Source of the DNA: Bradyrhizobium sp. AT1
GTDB taxonomy: Bacteria; Pseudomonadota; Alphaproteobacteria; Rhizobiales; Xanthobacteraceae
Direction: 5' to 3'
Length of the DNA stretch: 64,000 nt
NCBI RefSeq assembly: GCF_001590795.1
Contig: NZ_JXDL01000001.1
Location: 5,973,904-6,037,903 of the forward strand
Part shown: piece after piece, positions 56,153-63,690 of the stretch
How the letters are laid out: every line of letters begins with the position of its first letter
How positions within the stretch are numbered: position 1 is the first letter of the stretch
Program-made: the position numbers and the translations under genes
The notes under the pieces: model-generated
Databases searched by the model: none
What the model was told of the DNA's origin: nothing
The model's input: only the letters and a program-made list of their open reading frames with translations

Positions 56153-57643
56153 TCAATCGGTGATGAAGCCGTAGGTGCCGCGGTAGTTCTTGGCCGGTTC
56201 GGTCCGGCCAGGCACGCCGTAGAGGCGGTTGATGTTGCCGATCAGCTGGGCCTGCGGATCCGCGGGCGGGGCAAAGCCGTCATCCGGCCGCGACAGGTCC
56301 TTCGGCGCCACCGCGCGAACCACGTAAGGCGTCACGATCACGACCAGCTCGGTCGCGTTGTTGACGAAGTCGCGGCTGCGGAACAGCGTGCCGAGGATCG
56401 GGAGCTGCATCAGTCCCGGCAGTCCGCTGACGGCCTGCTTGGTCTGCTGCTGGATCAGGCCGGCCATCGCCATTGCGCCGCCGGAGGGAATTTCCAGCGA
56501 GGTCTCCGCGCGGCGGGTCCTGATCGAAGGCACCGTCAGCGAGTTCACAGACGTCGAGGTCACGGCCTGCGACAGCGTGATCGCATTTTCGTTCGACAGC
56601 TCGGAGACCTCGGTCATCACCCGCAGGCTGATCTTGCCTTCGCTCAGCACCACGGGGGTGAAGTTGAGCGAGATGCCGAACTTCTTGAAGCTGATCTGGG
56701 TGGTACAGACATGCGTGGTGGGATCGCACGCATAGCCTGCCGGGACCGGAAATTCGCCGCCGGCGATGAACGTTGCCGATTCACCGGAGATCGCAGTCAG
56801 GTTCGGCTCGGCCAGCGTACGGATCACGCCTGCGGTTTCCATCGCGCGCAGGGTGGCCTGCACGGACGGCGCGGCGCCGAACTTCGTCGTCAGATTGTTG
56901 CCGTCCACGAGGTTCTTGCCGAGAGCCGTGAACGGATTCGAGTTGGAGAAGCTCACCACGGAGGTGCCGTAGTTGAGGTTGGCGGTCAGGTCGATGCCGA
57001 GCTGCTTGATGATGCTGCGCTGGACCTCGGCCACCGTCACCTTGAGCATGACCTGGTCGCGGCCGCGGACCACGATCGAGTTCACCACCTTGTCGGCGCC
57101 GCCGGCGAGGCGCGCGGCGAGATCGTTGGCCTGCTGCGCTTCCAGCGGGTTCGCCGCCGTGCCGGTCAGGACGATGCCGTCGCCGAGGCCGTCGATCTGG
57201 ATGTCTGCATTGGGCAGGACCTGCTTGAGCGCGGCCCGCACGCCGTTGAGGTCGCGCTTGACCGCGATGTCATAGGCTGCGATCTGCTGACCGGCGGAAT
57301 CGAAGAACACGATATTGGTCTGGCCGACCGCGGCGCCGATGATATAGGCGCGTTGCGCCGAGCGGACCACCGCATTGGCGATCTTGGGATCGGCAACCAG
57401 GACGTCCTTGATGTCGCGCGGCAGGTCGATCACGATGGACTTGCCGACGCCGAGCGAGAGGAAGCGCGCGTTCATCTGGCCGTCTGCGGCGCCCGACGCC
57501 ACGGGGCGGTAATCGGCGGCGACCACGGGGGTCAGGACCGGGTTGAGCGTCAGCGCGAGAGCGGCCGAAAACGACAGGGCGCGGACCATGGAGGTTCGCA
57601 GCATCGCCAAATCCACCCTGCATTTCATATCGACTGTCTTCAT
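56153..57643 (-). CDS. cpaC: Tad pilus secretin (CpaC/RcpA)
   Basis: A 496-residue outer-membrane secretin. The N-terminal signal segment ends near VVAADYRP; then comes the pilus N-domain (SLGVGKSIVIDLPRDIKDVLVADPKIANAVVRS), a BON-like region (LPNADIQIDGLGDGIVLTGTA), and the secretin domain with the GGEFPVP motif and the C-terminal VPGLMQLPILGTLFRSRDF box. It overlaps cpaB by 4 nt. A stand-alone protein with only the first domain is at 60847. Confidence 0.92.
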   Translation of the reverse strand: MKTVDMKCRVDLAMLRTSMVRALSFSAALALTLNPVLTPVVAADYRPVASGAADGQMNARFLSLGVGKSIVIDLPRDIKDVLVADPKIANAVVRSAQRAYIIGAAVGQTNIVFFDSAGQQIAAYDIAVKRDLNGVRAALKQVLPNADIQIDGLGDGIVLTGTAANPLEAQQANDLAARLAGGADKVVNSIVVRGRDQVMLKVTVAEVQRSIIKQLGIDLTANLNYGTSVVSFSNSNPFTALGKNLVDGNNLTTKFGAAPSVQATLRAMETAGVIRTLAEPNLTAISGESATFIAGGEFPVPAGYACDPTTHVCTTQISFKKFGISLNFTPVVLSEGKISLRVMTEVSELSNENAITLSQAVTSTSVNSLTVPSIRTRRAETSLEIPSGGAMAMAGLIQQQTKQAVSGLPGLMQLPILGTLFRSRDFVNNATELVVIVTPYVVRAVAPKDLSRPDDGFAPPADPQAQLIGNINRLYGVPGRTEPAKNYRGTYGFITD

Positions 57644-58437
57644 CTTGCCTTCGCCGTCTGACTCGGAATGCCGTAGCGAATGATCGAAATACCGTCCCGC
57701 TTCTGCGCGGAGTCATCGAGCGTGATTTCACTCATCTTGACGTCGACGATGCTGCGCAGAGCCAGCGACAGCGTGCCGCTCTGGCGGGCCGCCGAGAGCG
57801 TCGCGGTCTGCGCGGGATTGAGCTCGAGGGTGACGGTCTTGCCGACCACCGCGTTCTGGCCGTCCTTCTCCTTCGGAGCCTGGTCGATGGCGAGGACGCG
57901 GATATTGGCCAGGATGATCTCGGAGGTGACGACGTCGGGGGCGCCGCTGCTCTGGTCCGGGTTCTTCAGCCGGCGCGTGAGAAGGACGTCGACGCGATCG
58001 TTGGGCAGGATGAAGCCGCCTGCGCCGGTCTCCGGCGAGATCTCGGTCGAAATTGCTCGCATGCCGGTGGGCAGGATCGCCGCCATGAAGCCGGAACCTT
58101 CCGGCTTGACCAGCTTCTGGTCGCGCATCGGCTCGCCCTGAATGAAGGGGGCGCGCGCAATCGAACCGGCGACCTGGGTGGCGCCCTCGGGACGTTCGTT
58201 GCGGCGGATGAAGGCGGCGCTGGCGGTCGCGGCAGGCCAGGTCTGCCATTGCACGTCTTCCAGCTTCACGGTCTGGCCGAGGCCGATGTCGTTCTTGGCC
58301 ACGAGGACGTCGACGGTCGGAAGCTGCGCGACCGGGGCCGGAGGCGGCGCAGAATTGTCCGAGCCGCTCGCCAGGTACGCGGCGACGCCGCCGGCGCAGA
58401 TGGCGACCGTCAGGACGACAATGCGTGCCCTATTCAT
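57640..58437 (-). CDS. cpaB: Tad pilus assembly protein CpaB/RcpC
   Basis: A 265-residue periplasmic protein with an N-terminal anchor (RARIVVLTVAICAGGVAAYLAS), an SAF domain (about 45-110, VDVLVAKNDIGLGQTVKLEDVQWQTWP) and the RcpC domain (SPETGAGGFILPNDRVDVLLTRR). The start at 58437 (MNRARIVV) is set by the anchor. It heads the block cpaB-C-D-E-F-tadB-tadC and has a CtrA-like box (TTAACCAT) 69 bp upstream. Confidence 0.9.
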   Translation of the reverse strand: MNRARIVVLTVAICAGGVAAYLASGSDNSAPPPAPVAQLPTVDVLVAKNDIGLGQTVKLEDVQWQTWPAATASAAFIRRNERPEGATQVAGSIARAPFIQGEPMRDQKLVKPEGSGFMAAILPTGMRAISTEISPETGAGGFILPNDRVDVLLTRRLKNPDQSSGAPDVVTSEIILANIRVLAIDQAPKEKDGQNAVVGKTVTLELNPAQTATLSAARQSGTLSLALRSIVDVKMSEITLDDSAQKRDGISIIRYGIPSQTAKAR

Positions 58438-58505
58438 ACGCTTCACTTTCCAACAAAACGCCGCGACGCTGCCGCCGCCGTAATCGGCAGTTGACCAGCT
58501 ATTCG

Positions 58506-58520
58506 TCAAAGCATGGTTAA
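58506..58520 (-). promoter_or_regulatory. CtrA-like box upstream of cpaB
   Basis: On the minus strand TTAA-CCATGCT-TTGA (7 of 8 to TTAA-N7-TTAA), containing the exact half-site TTAACCAT favoured by alphaproteobacterial CtrA. It lies 69 bp before the cpaB start. A CCGGGT-AA-ACCCGG palindrome at about 58548-58561 follows the cpaA stop. Confidence 0.5.
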
Positions 58521-58565
58521 TGAGGCGTATCTAAATCGGCTTAACGCCGGGTTTACCCGGTACGT

Positions 58566-59090
58566 TCAGCGCAGTGCGAGGTGAGCGAGGTCGATCGCCT
58601 TCACCCATTCGGTCTCGGGGTAGACCATCAGCGCACTCAGGGCGAGCGCGATGCCGTAGGGGATGCCGCTCTCCTTGGCGTGCAGTCGCGCGAGCCAGGC
58701 CTGACCCGCGAGGCCATAGGGCAGCGGCCATTGCCGGAACTGGAGCAGGAGCAGCGTCAGCGCGCCGCCGAACAGCGAGGCGTAGAGCAGGAAGTTCATC
58801 AACGGGCCGAACCCGAACCAGAGCGCGACGGAAGCCGCGACCTTGGCGTCGCCACCGCCGACCCAGCCCATCGCAAAACAGGTGAAGGCCACGACCAGGA
58901 GAAGCGCGCCGGCGCCGACGTGACTCAGCATCTCGTAGGGTGCCATGCCACCGGCGAGCGCGAGCGCGAAGAAGCCGGCGACCAGCGCCAGCGACACGCG
59001 GTTCGAGATCGTCATCGTGAAGAGATCGCTCGCAGCGGCGAACGCCATCAGGGCCGGAAAGAGCAGAAGGCGCGCAAGGTCGAGGATCAT
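58566..59090 (-). CDS. cpaA: Tad prepilin peptidase (CpaA/TadV)
   Basis: A 174-residue A24-family aspartic protease with about five membrane helices that cleaves the Flp prepilin and pseudopilins. Catalytic aspartates are in AAASDLFTMTISN (about D21) and MGWVGGGDAKVAAS (about D81), the GxGD-type motif. The length fits the short TadV type with no methylase domain. It lies between cpaB and a small membrane-protein frame and the pilin gene. Confidence 0.9.
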   Translation of the reverse strand: MILDLARLLLFPALMAFAAASDLFTMTISNRVSLALVAGFFALALAGGMAPYEMLSHVGAGALLLVVAFTCFAMGWVGGGDAKVAASVALWFGFGPLMNFLLYASLFGGALTLLLLQFRQWPLPYGLAGQAWLARLHAKESGIPYGIALALSALMVYPETEWVKAIDLAHLALR

Positions 59091-59215
59091 GGGCTGCGTC
59101 TTGAGGCCTGGGTTTGCCGCGGGAACTGGCGTCGGGCGATGCTAGCCGGCAGTGCTAAACAAACCGACAACGGCAGCAGGGGGCGCGCGGGGGGCCGAAG
59201 CCGCGGAACGCGCGC

Positions 59216-59362
59216 TCACCAGAGACTGGCAATGCGCGCGGCGAGCGCGACGGTTGCGAGCAGCAGCGCAAGGCAGATCCAATAGACCGGGGAGCCGGCC
59301 TGCGCCGCCCCTGTCTCGCTCGCCGCCACCGCGGCATCGGTTCTGTACTCGCGAAACGCCAC
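59216..59362 (-). CDS. possible small single-pass membrane protein
   Basis: A 48-codon frame from GTG 59362: a hydrophilic N-terminus (MAFREYRTDAAVAASETGA) and one clear membrane helix (VYWICLALLLATVALAARI) ending SLW. It lies between the pilin terminator and cpaA, on the same strand as both. The ribosome site is weak (GAG 5 nt before). I recognise no family. Size and position fit a small pilus-locus accessory protein, but it could be a chance frame. Confidence 0.45.
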   Translation of the reverse strand: MAFREYRTDAAVAASETGAAQAGSPVYWICLALLLATVALAARIASLW

Positions 59363-59387
59363 TGGAACTCGCCGTCGTCAAAAACAA

Positions 59388-59413
59388 AGGCCCCGGAGGC
59401 CCGGGGCGTTTGC
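59388..59413 (-). terminator. rho-independent terminator after the Flp pilin gene
   Basis: On the minus strand CGCCCCGGGCCTCCGGGGC forms a GC hairpin followed by CTTTGTTTTTGACG. It lies about 20 nt after the pilin stop and should limit read-through from an abundant pilin transcript into the genes beyond. Confidence 0.85.
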
Positions 59414-59430
59414 CGTCGTTCGTCGGTCGC

Positions 59431-59595
59431 TTACTTCAGCGACGTGCTGATCGAGGTGAACTTGGTGTTCAGCGTCGTGCCGAGATTGTTGACGACGGTG
59501 ATGATGGCCAGCGCGATGCCGGCGGCGATCAGACCGTATTCGATGGCGGTGGCGCCGGATTCATCCTTCGCGAAACGTGCAATCAAGTTCTTCAT
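59431..59595 (-). CDS. Flp/Fap-type pilin
   Basis: A 54-residue prepilin, the major subunit of the Tad pilus. Short basic leader MKNLIARFAKDESG, cleavage after Gly14, then ATAIEYGLIAAGIALAIITVV with the conserved Glu5 and Tyr6 of Flp pilins in the hydrophobic assembly helix; a Ser/Thr-rich C-terminus. The ATG at 59595 follows ATGGAG. It is monocistronic with a strong terminator; a CtrA-like box lies 137 bp upstream, as in Caulobacter pilA. Confidence 0.93.
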   Translation of the reverse strand: MKNLIARFAKDESGATAIEYGLIAAGIALAIITVVNNLGTTLNTKFTSISTSLK

Positions 59596-59731
59596 GAACA
59601 AAACTCCATCTGGGGTGGGGATCGCCTCGTTCGGCGCCGTCATTGACCCCATGACCATGAGAGCCGAGCTCTTTCGGTAGAGTTAATTCGATCGAGCAAA
59701 CCGGCTTCCGGCGCGATGCTTTCGTCCAGAG

Positions 59732-59746
59732 TGAATTTCGCCTTAA
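59732..59746 (-). promoter_or_regulatory. CtrA-like box upstream of the pilin gene
   Basis: On the minus strand TTAA-GGCGAAA-TTCA, 7 of 8 matches to TTAA-N7-TTAA, 137 bp before the pilin ATG. In Caulobacter pilA is CtrA-activated. Confidence 0.45.
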
Positions 59747-59863
59747 GACCGCGGCTGGAATTCGTTCGGGTTCCAGATGCATCGTCAGCACGGCGGCGGC
59801 TTCACCCTCCCTTAAATCTAGCGGAGTAGGCGTAAGAGACTGGAATCCGCGAGAGAGGCGACG

Positions 59864-60691
59864 ATGTCGAGCCTGCCCATGCTAGTCGCCTTGATGCTCG
59901 GCGAGACCATCGTGAAGGTGATCCCCGTCACCCTCGCGCTCGCGGCCGTCTTCACCGTGCTCGAGCATTTCTGGGCCTGCAATCCCGGCGCGCCGTGGTG
60001 GCGCAAGCGGGAGATCGTCACCGATATCTGTTACTGGTTCTTCGTTCCGGTGTTCGCCCGCACAATGCGGATCGGACTTCTGATCGTCGGCGCCAGCGCC
60101 ATCTTCAACATCCACGATGCCGACGGGCTCATCGCCTTCTACGACAACGGCCATGGCCCGCTGTCGGAGCTGCCTCTGTGGGTGCAGGCCCTGCTGTTCC
60201 TGATGCTGTCCGATTTCATGCTGTATTGGCTGCACCGGCTTTTCCATGACGGCGGCTTCTGGAAGTACCACGCCGTCCATCATTCGTCGGAGGAGATCGG
60301 GTGGATTTCCGCGGCCCGCTTCCATCCCGTCAATCTCATGCTCGGGACGATCAGCGTCGACGTGGTGCTGCTGATGGCCGGCATCTCTCCGAACGTCATG
60401 ATCTGGGTCGGCCCGTTCACCACCTTCCATTCGGCCTTCGTGCATGCCAACCTGAACTGGACCTTCGGGCCGTTCAAATATTTGCTGGCAACGCCGGTCT
60501 TCCACCGTTGGCACCACACCTCGCTGGAGGAGGGCGGCAACACCAATTTCGCCGGGACGTTCCCGATCTGGGACGTGATGTTCGGCACCTTCCGCATGCC
60601 GGAGGGACGGCTGCCGCAGGACTACGGCAAGGACGAAGCGACCATGCCGAAGGAGTTCGGGGGCCAACTGGCCTATCCGTTCCGCCGTTAG
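59864..60691 (+). CDS. sterol desaturase family (fatty acid hydroxylase superfamily) protein
   Basis: A 275-residue membrane di-iron enzyme. Four or more membrane segments and the eight-histidine pattern: HRLFH (HX3H), HAVHH (HX2HH), and FHRWHHTSLEEGGNTNF (HX2HH). Members hydroxylate or desaturate sterols, fatty acids or hopanoid-like lipids; the substrate here is unknown. GAGAGAGG precedes the ATG. It lies inside the pilus locus between the pilin gene and the secretin-domain gene, an unexpected neighbour. Confidence 0.87.
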   Translation: MSSLPMLVALMLGETIVKVIPVTLALAAVFTVLEHFWACNPGAPWWRKREIVTDICYWFFVPVFARTMRIGLLIVGASAIFNIHDADGLIAFYDNGHGPLSELPLWVQALLFLMLSDFMLYWLHRLFHDGGFWKYHAVHHSSEEIGWISAARFHPVNLMLGTISVDVVLLMAGISPNVMIWVGPFTTFHSAFVHANLNWTFGPFKYLLATPVFHRWHHTSLEEGGNTNFAGTFPIWDVMFGTFRMPEGRLPQDYGKDEATMPKEFGGQLAYPFRR

Positions 60692-60761
60692 GCTCGGACT
60701 GGCGGCCGTAAACGCCGGTCCGTTCAAACAATAGTCGGCGAGTTTGCGGAACGTTCACGAA

Positions 60762-60776
60762 TTAAAGGCAGGTTAC
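60762..60776 (+). promoter_or_regulatory. CtrA-like box upstream of the secretin N-domain gene
   Basis: TTAA-AGGCAGG-TTAC, 7 of 8 matches to TTAA-N7-TTAA, 71 bp before the 60847 start. Confidence 0.45.
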
Positions 60777-60846
60777 TGGGGTCGGGCACTGGCTCCGCTG
60801 TCAGCTGGTTGCTTCTGCCGGTTTGTGACGTCCCGAGGGTAAGAGT

Positions 60847-61344
60847 ATGCGTAAACAATTGCTGCGCCGTCATGCGCGCGTCTGTCTTCTGGTGGCTGCC
60901 GCAGTGCTGGCATCGCCGGCTGCCGGCCTCGCCGAGCCCACCGCCGACACCATCGCCGTCAGTGTCGATCAGGCCAAGCTGGTGCGGCTGCCCGGCAAGG
61001 TAGCGACCATCGTGGTCGGCAATCCCCTGATCGCGGACGTCACTTTGCAGCCCGGCGGCATGATCGTCGTGACCGGCAAGGGCTACGGTGCCACCAATTT
61101 CATCGCGCTGGACCGTGCCGGCGAGATTCTGGTCGACCGCCAGATCCAGGTCGAAGGTCCAAGCGACCGGCTCGTCACCGTCTATCGCGGTGTCGAGCGC
61201 GAGTCCTACAGCTGCGTGCCGCTTTGCCAGCGTCGTGTGACGCTCGGCGACAGCGACAACTACTTCAACAACACGATGAGCCAGGCCGGTTCGCTGAGCA
61301 ACAATGCCAGCGGCAACGCCGGTGCGGGCACCAAGTCCAACTAA
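60847..61344 (+). CDS. stand-alone pilus secretin N-domain protein
   Basis: A 165-residue exported protein: signal peptide ending near AAGLAEP (residue 28), then the same N-domain as in CpaC (SVDQAKLVRLPGKVATIVVGNPLIADVTLQPGGMIVVTGKGYGATNFIALDRAGEIL), but no secretin channel domain. The C-terminal part has a Cys pair (CVPLC, about residues 120-124) and a flexible Asn/Ser/Gly-rich tail. It may be a periplasmic partner that binds the secretin or substitutes its N-domain. A CtrA-like box precedes it; two TadE/G-like genes follow. Confidence 0.8.
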   Translation: MRKQLLRRHARVCLLVAAAVLASPAAGLAEPTADTIAVSVDQAKLVRLPGKVATIVVGNPLIADVTLQPGGMIVVTGKGYGATNFIALDRAGEILVDRQIQVEGPSDRLVTVYRGVERESYSCVPLCQRRVTLGDSDNYFNNTMSQAGSLSNNASGNAGAGTKSN

Positions 61345-61463
61345 TCCGATCGATTGAGGGGGCACCTGGGCAGGATCGCTGATCCCGCCTGGGCGCTTCT
61401 GCATGCCGGGGCGGCATCTCTTCTCTGCGCACGCCGTCTCTCCCGGGCCCGCGGCCTGCGCGG

Positions 61464-61478
61464 TTAACGCATCCTTTA
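61464..61478 (+). promoter_or_regulatory. CtrA-like box upstream of the TadE-like gene
   Basis: TTAA-CGCATCC-TTTA, 7 of 8 matches to TTAA-N7-TTAA, about 100 bp before the start at 61578. Confidence 0.4.
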
Positions 61479-61577
61479 CGGTGCGGTTCGTCCAGCGTGA
61501 ATCGCCTGCAACACTTAAACAATCAGTTTTAGCTATTGAACGATGCAGAGGATCGCCGCTGCTGGGGAATTGACGCG

Positions 61578-62159
61578 ATGTCATCGCTTCCACCTACGAG
61601 GTTCACGCTGCGGAAAGCGCTAGGCCGGTTTCGGGGCAGTCGCCGCGGCTCCGCGGCGGTCGAGTTCGCGCTGGTCGCTCCGATTTTCTTCGCGCTGCTG
61701 TTCGCCATCATCGAGACCGCGCTGGTGTTCTTCGCGGGCCAGGTGCTCGAGACCGTCACCCAGACGTCCGCGCGTGCCATTCTGACCGGCCAGGCGCAAG
61801 CGCAGGGCGGCTCGGTGGCGGCCTGCCAGACCACGCCCAGCGTGGTCTCGGCGTGCGATCAGACCACGTTCAAGACCTATGTCTGCAGCCAGATTCCGGC
61901 GCTGTTCGATTGCAGCAAGCTCTACGTCGACGTGGTGAGCACCAGCTCCTTCACGACGCTGAGCCTCACCAATTACGGCGATTCCTGCAACTTCAATCCG
62001 ACCGGCGTGCAATACAATCCCGGCAGCTCCAGCCAGGTCGTCGTGGTGCGGCTGTTCTATCAGTGGCCGCTCTTCGTCACGGGCCTCGGCTACAACATCG
62101 GTTGCAGCAGCAAGCGACTGCTGGTGGCGACCGCGGCCTTCAAGAACGAACCCTTCTGA
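61578..62159 (+). CDS. tadE: TadE-like pseudopilin
   Basis: A 193-residue minor pilin-like protein. A basic leader (RFRGSRRGSAAVEFALVAPIFFALLFAIIETALVFF) carries the TadE motif G-S-A-A-V-E-F-A-L with the conserved Glu, then a periplasmic region with several Cys residues (CQTTPSVVSACDQ; CSQIPALFDCSK). Prepilin peptidase (CpaA) would process it. The ATG at 61578 follows GGGGAA; an in-frame TTG at 61536 is less likely. A second TadE/G-like gene starts 5 nt after its stop. Confidence 0.85.
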   Translation: MSSLPPTRFTLRKALGRFRGSRRGSAAVEFALVAPIFFALLFAIIETALVFFAGQVLETVTQTSARAILTGQAQAQGGSVAACQTTPSVVSACDQTTFKTYVCSQIPALFDCSKLYVDVVSTSSFTTLSLTNYGDSCNFNPTGVQYNPGSSSQVVVVRLFYQWPLFVTGLGYNIGCSSKRLLVATAAFKNEPF

Positions 62160-62164
62160 GGCAG

Positions 62165-62797
62165 ATGGATCTGGGCGGACCCATGCAGGCGATTGCAAAT
62201 CTCTCGAGGAATGCCCGCTGCTCGGTGCGCGACTTTGTCGCCGACACGCGCGCGCTCGCGGCGACCGAATTCGCGGTCATCGTGCCGCTGATGCTGGTGA
62301 TGTTCTTCGGTACGGTCGAATTCTCGTCGGCCGTGGCGATCGATCGCAAGGTCACGTTGATCGCACGGACGCTGTCCGACCTGACGTCGCAGTCGACGAC
62401 GCTGACCGATTCCGACATGCAGAACACGTTCACGGCGAGCATCTCGATCATCATGCCTTACGACGCCACGCTCGTGAAAGGCTCGATCTCGCAGATCTAC
62501 ATCGATGCCAACAGCATCGCCACGGTGCAGTGGAGCAAGGCCGGCACCATTGCGAGCGGCGCGACGCAGGCGACGCTGGCGACCTCGGCTCGGAAGGCCG
62601 GCGACAAGGTCACCAGCGAGTTGCCCTCGACGCTGTTGATTCCGTCGACCTACCTCATTCTCAGCGAGGCGAGCTACACCTACAAGCCGACTGTGGGCTA
62701 TGTGCTGAAGTCGAGCATTCAGCTCAGCGATCTGTCGTACACGCGGCCGCGCCAGGTCACCTGCGTTCCCTACAACGGCGTGCCGTCCTCGTGCTGA
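62165..62797 (+). CDS. TadE/TadG-like pilus assembly protein
   Basis: A 210-residue pseudopilin: leader DTRALAATEFAVIVPLMLVMFFGTVEFSSAVAIDRKV with the Glu of the TadE motif, then a Ser/Thr-rich periplasmic domain ending YTRPRQVTCVPYNGVPSSC with two Cys. It is too short for a full TadG with a von Willebrand domain. ATG 62165 is preceded by GAGG at very short spacing; ATG 62183 is an alternative. It is followed by a hairpin terminator. Confidence 0.82.
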   Translation: MDLGGPMQAIANLSRNARCSVRDFVADTRALAATEFAVIVPLMLVMFFGTVEFSSAVAIDRKVTLIARTLSDLTSQSTTLTDSDMQNTFTASISIIMPYDATLVKGSISQIYIDANSIATVQWSKAGTIASGATQATLATSARKAGDKVTSELPSTLLIPSTYLILSEASYTYKPTVGYVLKSSIQLSDLSYTRPRQVTCVPYNGVPSSC

Positions 62798-62821
62798 CAT
62801 CCACGAGCAGGCTCCCGCAAT

Positions 62822-62853
62822 GAAAAAGGCCGTGCGTCGCGCACGGCCTTCTC
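62822..62853. terminator. bidirectional terminator between the pilus genes and cspA
   Basis: AAAAAGGCCGTGCG-TCG-CGCACGGCCTTCTCGTTTG: an 11-bp perfect stem with A's before and T's after on both strands, between convergent genes. Confidence 0.85.
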
Positions 62854-62899
62854 GTTTGTCTTGGCTGGCGCAGGCCGATCCGGCCAGACGCGCGGCGGC

Positions 62900-63112
62900 T
62901 CAGCCTGCAGAGCGCAGGTTGTCTGCTGCCGACTTGCCGGAACGGCGGTCGGCCACGATCTCGTAGGAGATCTTCTGGCCTTCGCGCAGCGTGCCGAGGC
63001 CCGCACGCTCGACGGCGCTGATGTGGACGAACACGTCCTGGCCGCCATCGTCGGGTTGAATGAAGCCGAAGCCCTTGGTCGCGTTAAACCACTTCACGGT
63101 TCCCATGCTCAC
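62900..63112 (-). CDS. cspA: cold shock protein (CspA family)
   Basis: A 70-residue single-strand RNA/DNA-binding OB-fold protein. RNP1 KGFGFIQ and RNP2 VFVHISAV are intact, with TVKWFNATKGFGFIQPDDGGQDVFVH. The C-terminus RRSGKSAADNLRSA is typical of alphaproteobacterial members. GTG 63112 is placed well after AAGGGA; ATG 63106 is an alternative start. It has a long AT-rich leader toward infA that may carry its promoter. Confidence 0.93.
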   Translation of the reverse strand: MSMGTVKWFNATKGFGFIQPDDGGQDVFVHISAVERAGLGTLREGQKISYEIVADRRSGKSAADNLRSAG

Positions 63113-63256
63113 GGGGGTAGTCCCTTCTCAGATAACACAATGTTGGAGCCTGCTCGCGCAGGCCGGTTAGATCGAATTTTTGGAAGGGTCGTCAGCGTGT
63201 CTGAACCGGCTGTACCGGTGGATGCTAATGTCGTCCGGCCGAAAATCGATAAATTC

Positions 63257-63284
63257 ATTTTATCGGAATTGGGGCCTCAAAACA
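63257..63284 (-). promoter_or_regulatory. possible promoter of cspA
   Basis: On the minus strand TTGTTT (63284-63279), a 16-bp spacer and TAAAAT (63262-63257) resemble a sigma-70 promoter, about 145 bp before the start codon. That would give a long untranslated leader, as found for cold-shock mRNAs. A strong GC hairpin (CCGCCGGGG...CCCCGGCGG, about 63311-63331) lies upstream and may end the infA transcript. Confidence 0.35.
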
Positions 63285-63378
63285 ATCGGGATGCGCACGA
63301 TTTTTTGACCCGCCGGGGCGTCCCCGGCGGAACATGCCGATCGGCATTCTAATTCCGTACTGGCGTGCCCGCCATCGG

Positions 63379-63666
63379 CTAGCGGCGGCGGAACTGGCCG
63401 CCACGCTGGCCGGGACGAGGCGGTCCACCCACCCCGCTGGGACGTTCGTCCTTGTGGCGGAAAATCAGCCGGCCCTTCTCGAGGTCATAGGGCGACATCT
63501 CCACCGTCACGCGGTCGCCCGCCAGCGTCTTGATGCGGTTCTTCTTCATCTTGCCGGCGGTATAGGCGACGATCTCGTGTCCGGCGTCGAGCTGCACGCG
63601 GTAGCGGGCGTCGGGGAGGATTTCGGTGACCAGTCCTTCGAACTGGATCAGCTCTTCCTTAGCCAT
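63379..63666 (-). CDS. infA: translation initiation factor IF-1 (extended paralogue)
   Basis: A 95-residue IF-1. Residues 1-72 are the S1/OB fold (MAKEELIQFEGLVTEILPDARYRVQLDAGHE...AGKMKKNRIKTLAGDRVTVEMSPYDLEKGRLIFRHK), blocking the ribosomal A site during initiation. A 23-residue Gly/Pro/Arg tail (GGPPRPGQRGGQFRRR) extends beyond the usual 72. It differs from the standard rhizobial IF-1 as I recall it, so it is probably a second copy. It lies 24 nt after the stop of the upstream helicase-like gene and is likely co-transcribed with it. Confidence 0.92.
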   Translation of the reverse strand: MAKEELIQFEGLVTEILPDARYRVQLDAGHEIVAYTAGKMKKNRIKTLAGDRVTVEMSPYDLEKGRLIFRHKDERPSGVGGPPRPGQRGGQFRRR

Positions 63667-63690
63667 ATGGGTGTCTCCAGTCGTGGACTG

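Noticed and set aside
61536..62797. TadG (large von Willebrand pseudopilin) for the pilus locus
   Set aside because: Both TadE/G-like proteins here are about 200 residues and lack that domain; a true TadG is not in the window.
63300..63360. GC hairpin CCGCCGGGG/CCCCGGCGG as a classic terminator of infA
   Set aside because: On the minus strand it is followed by A's, not T's; termination is possible but not shown, so it is only mentioned under the cspA promoter.
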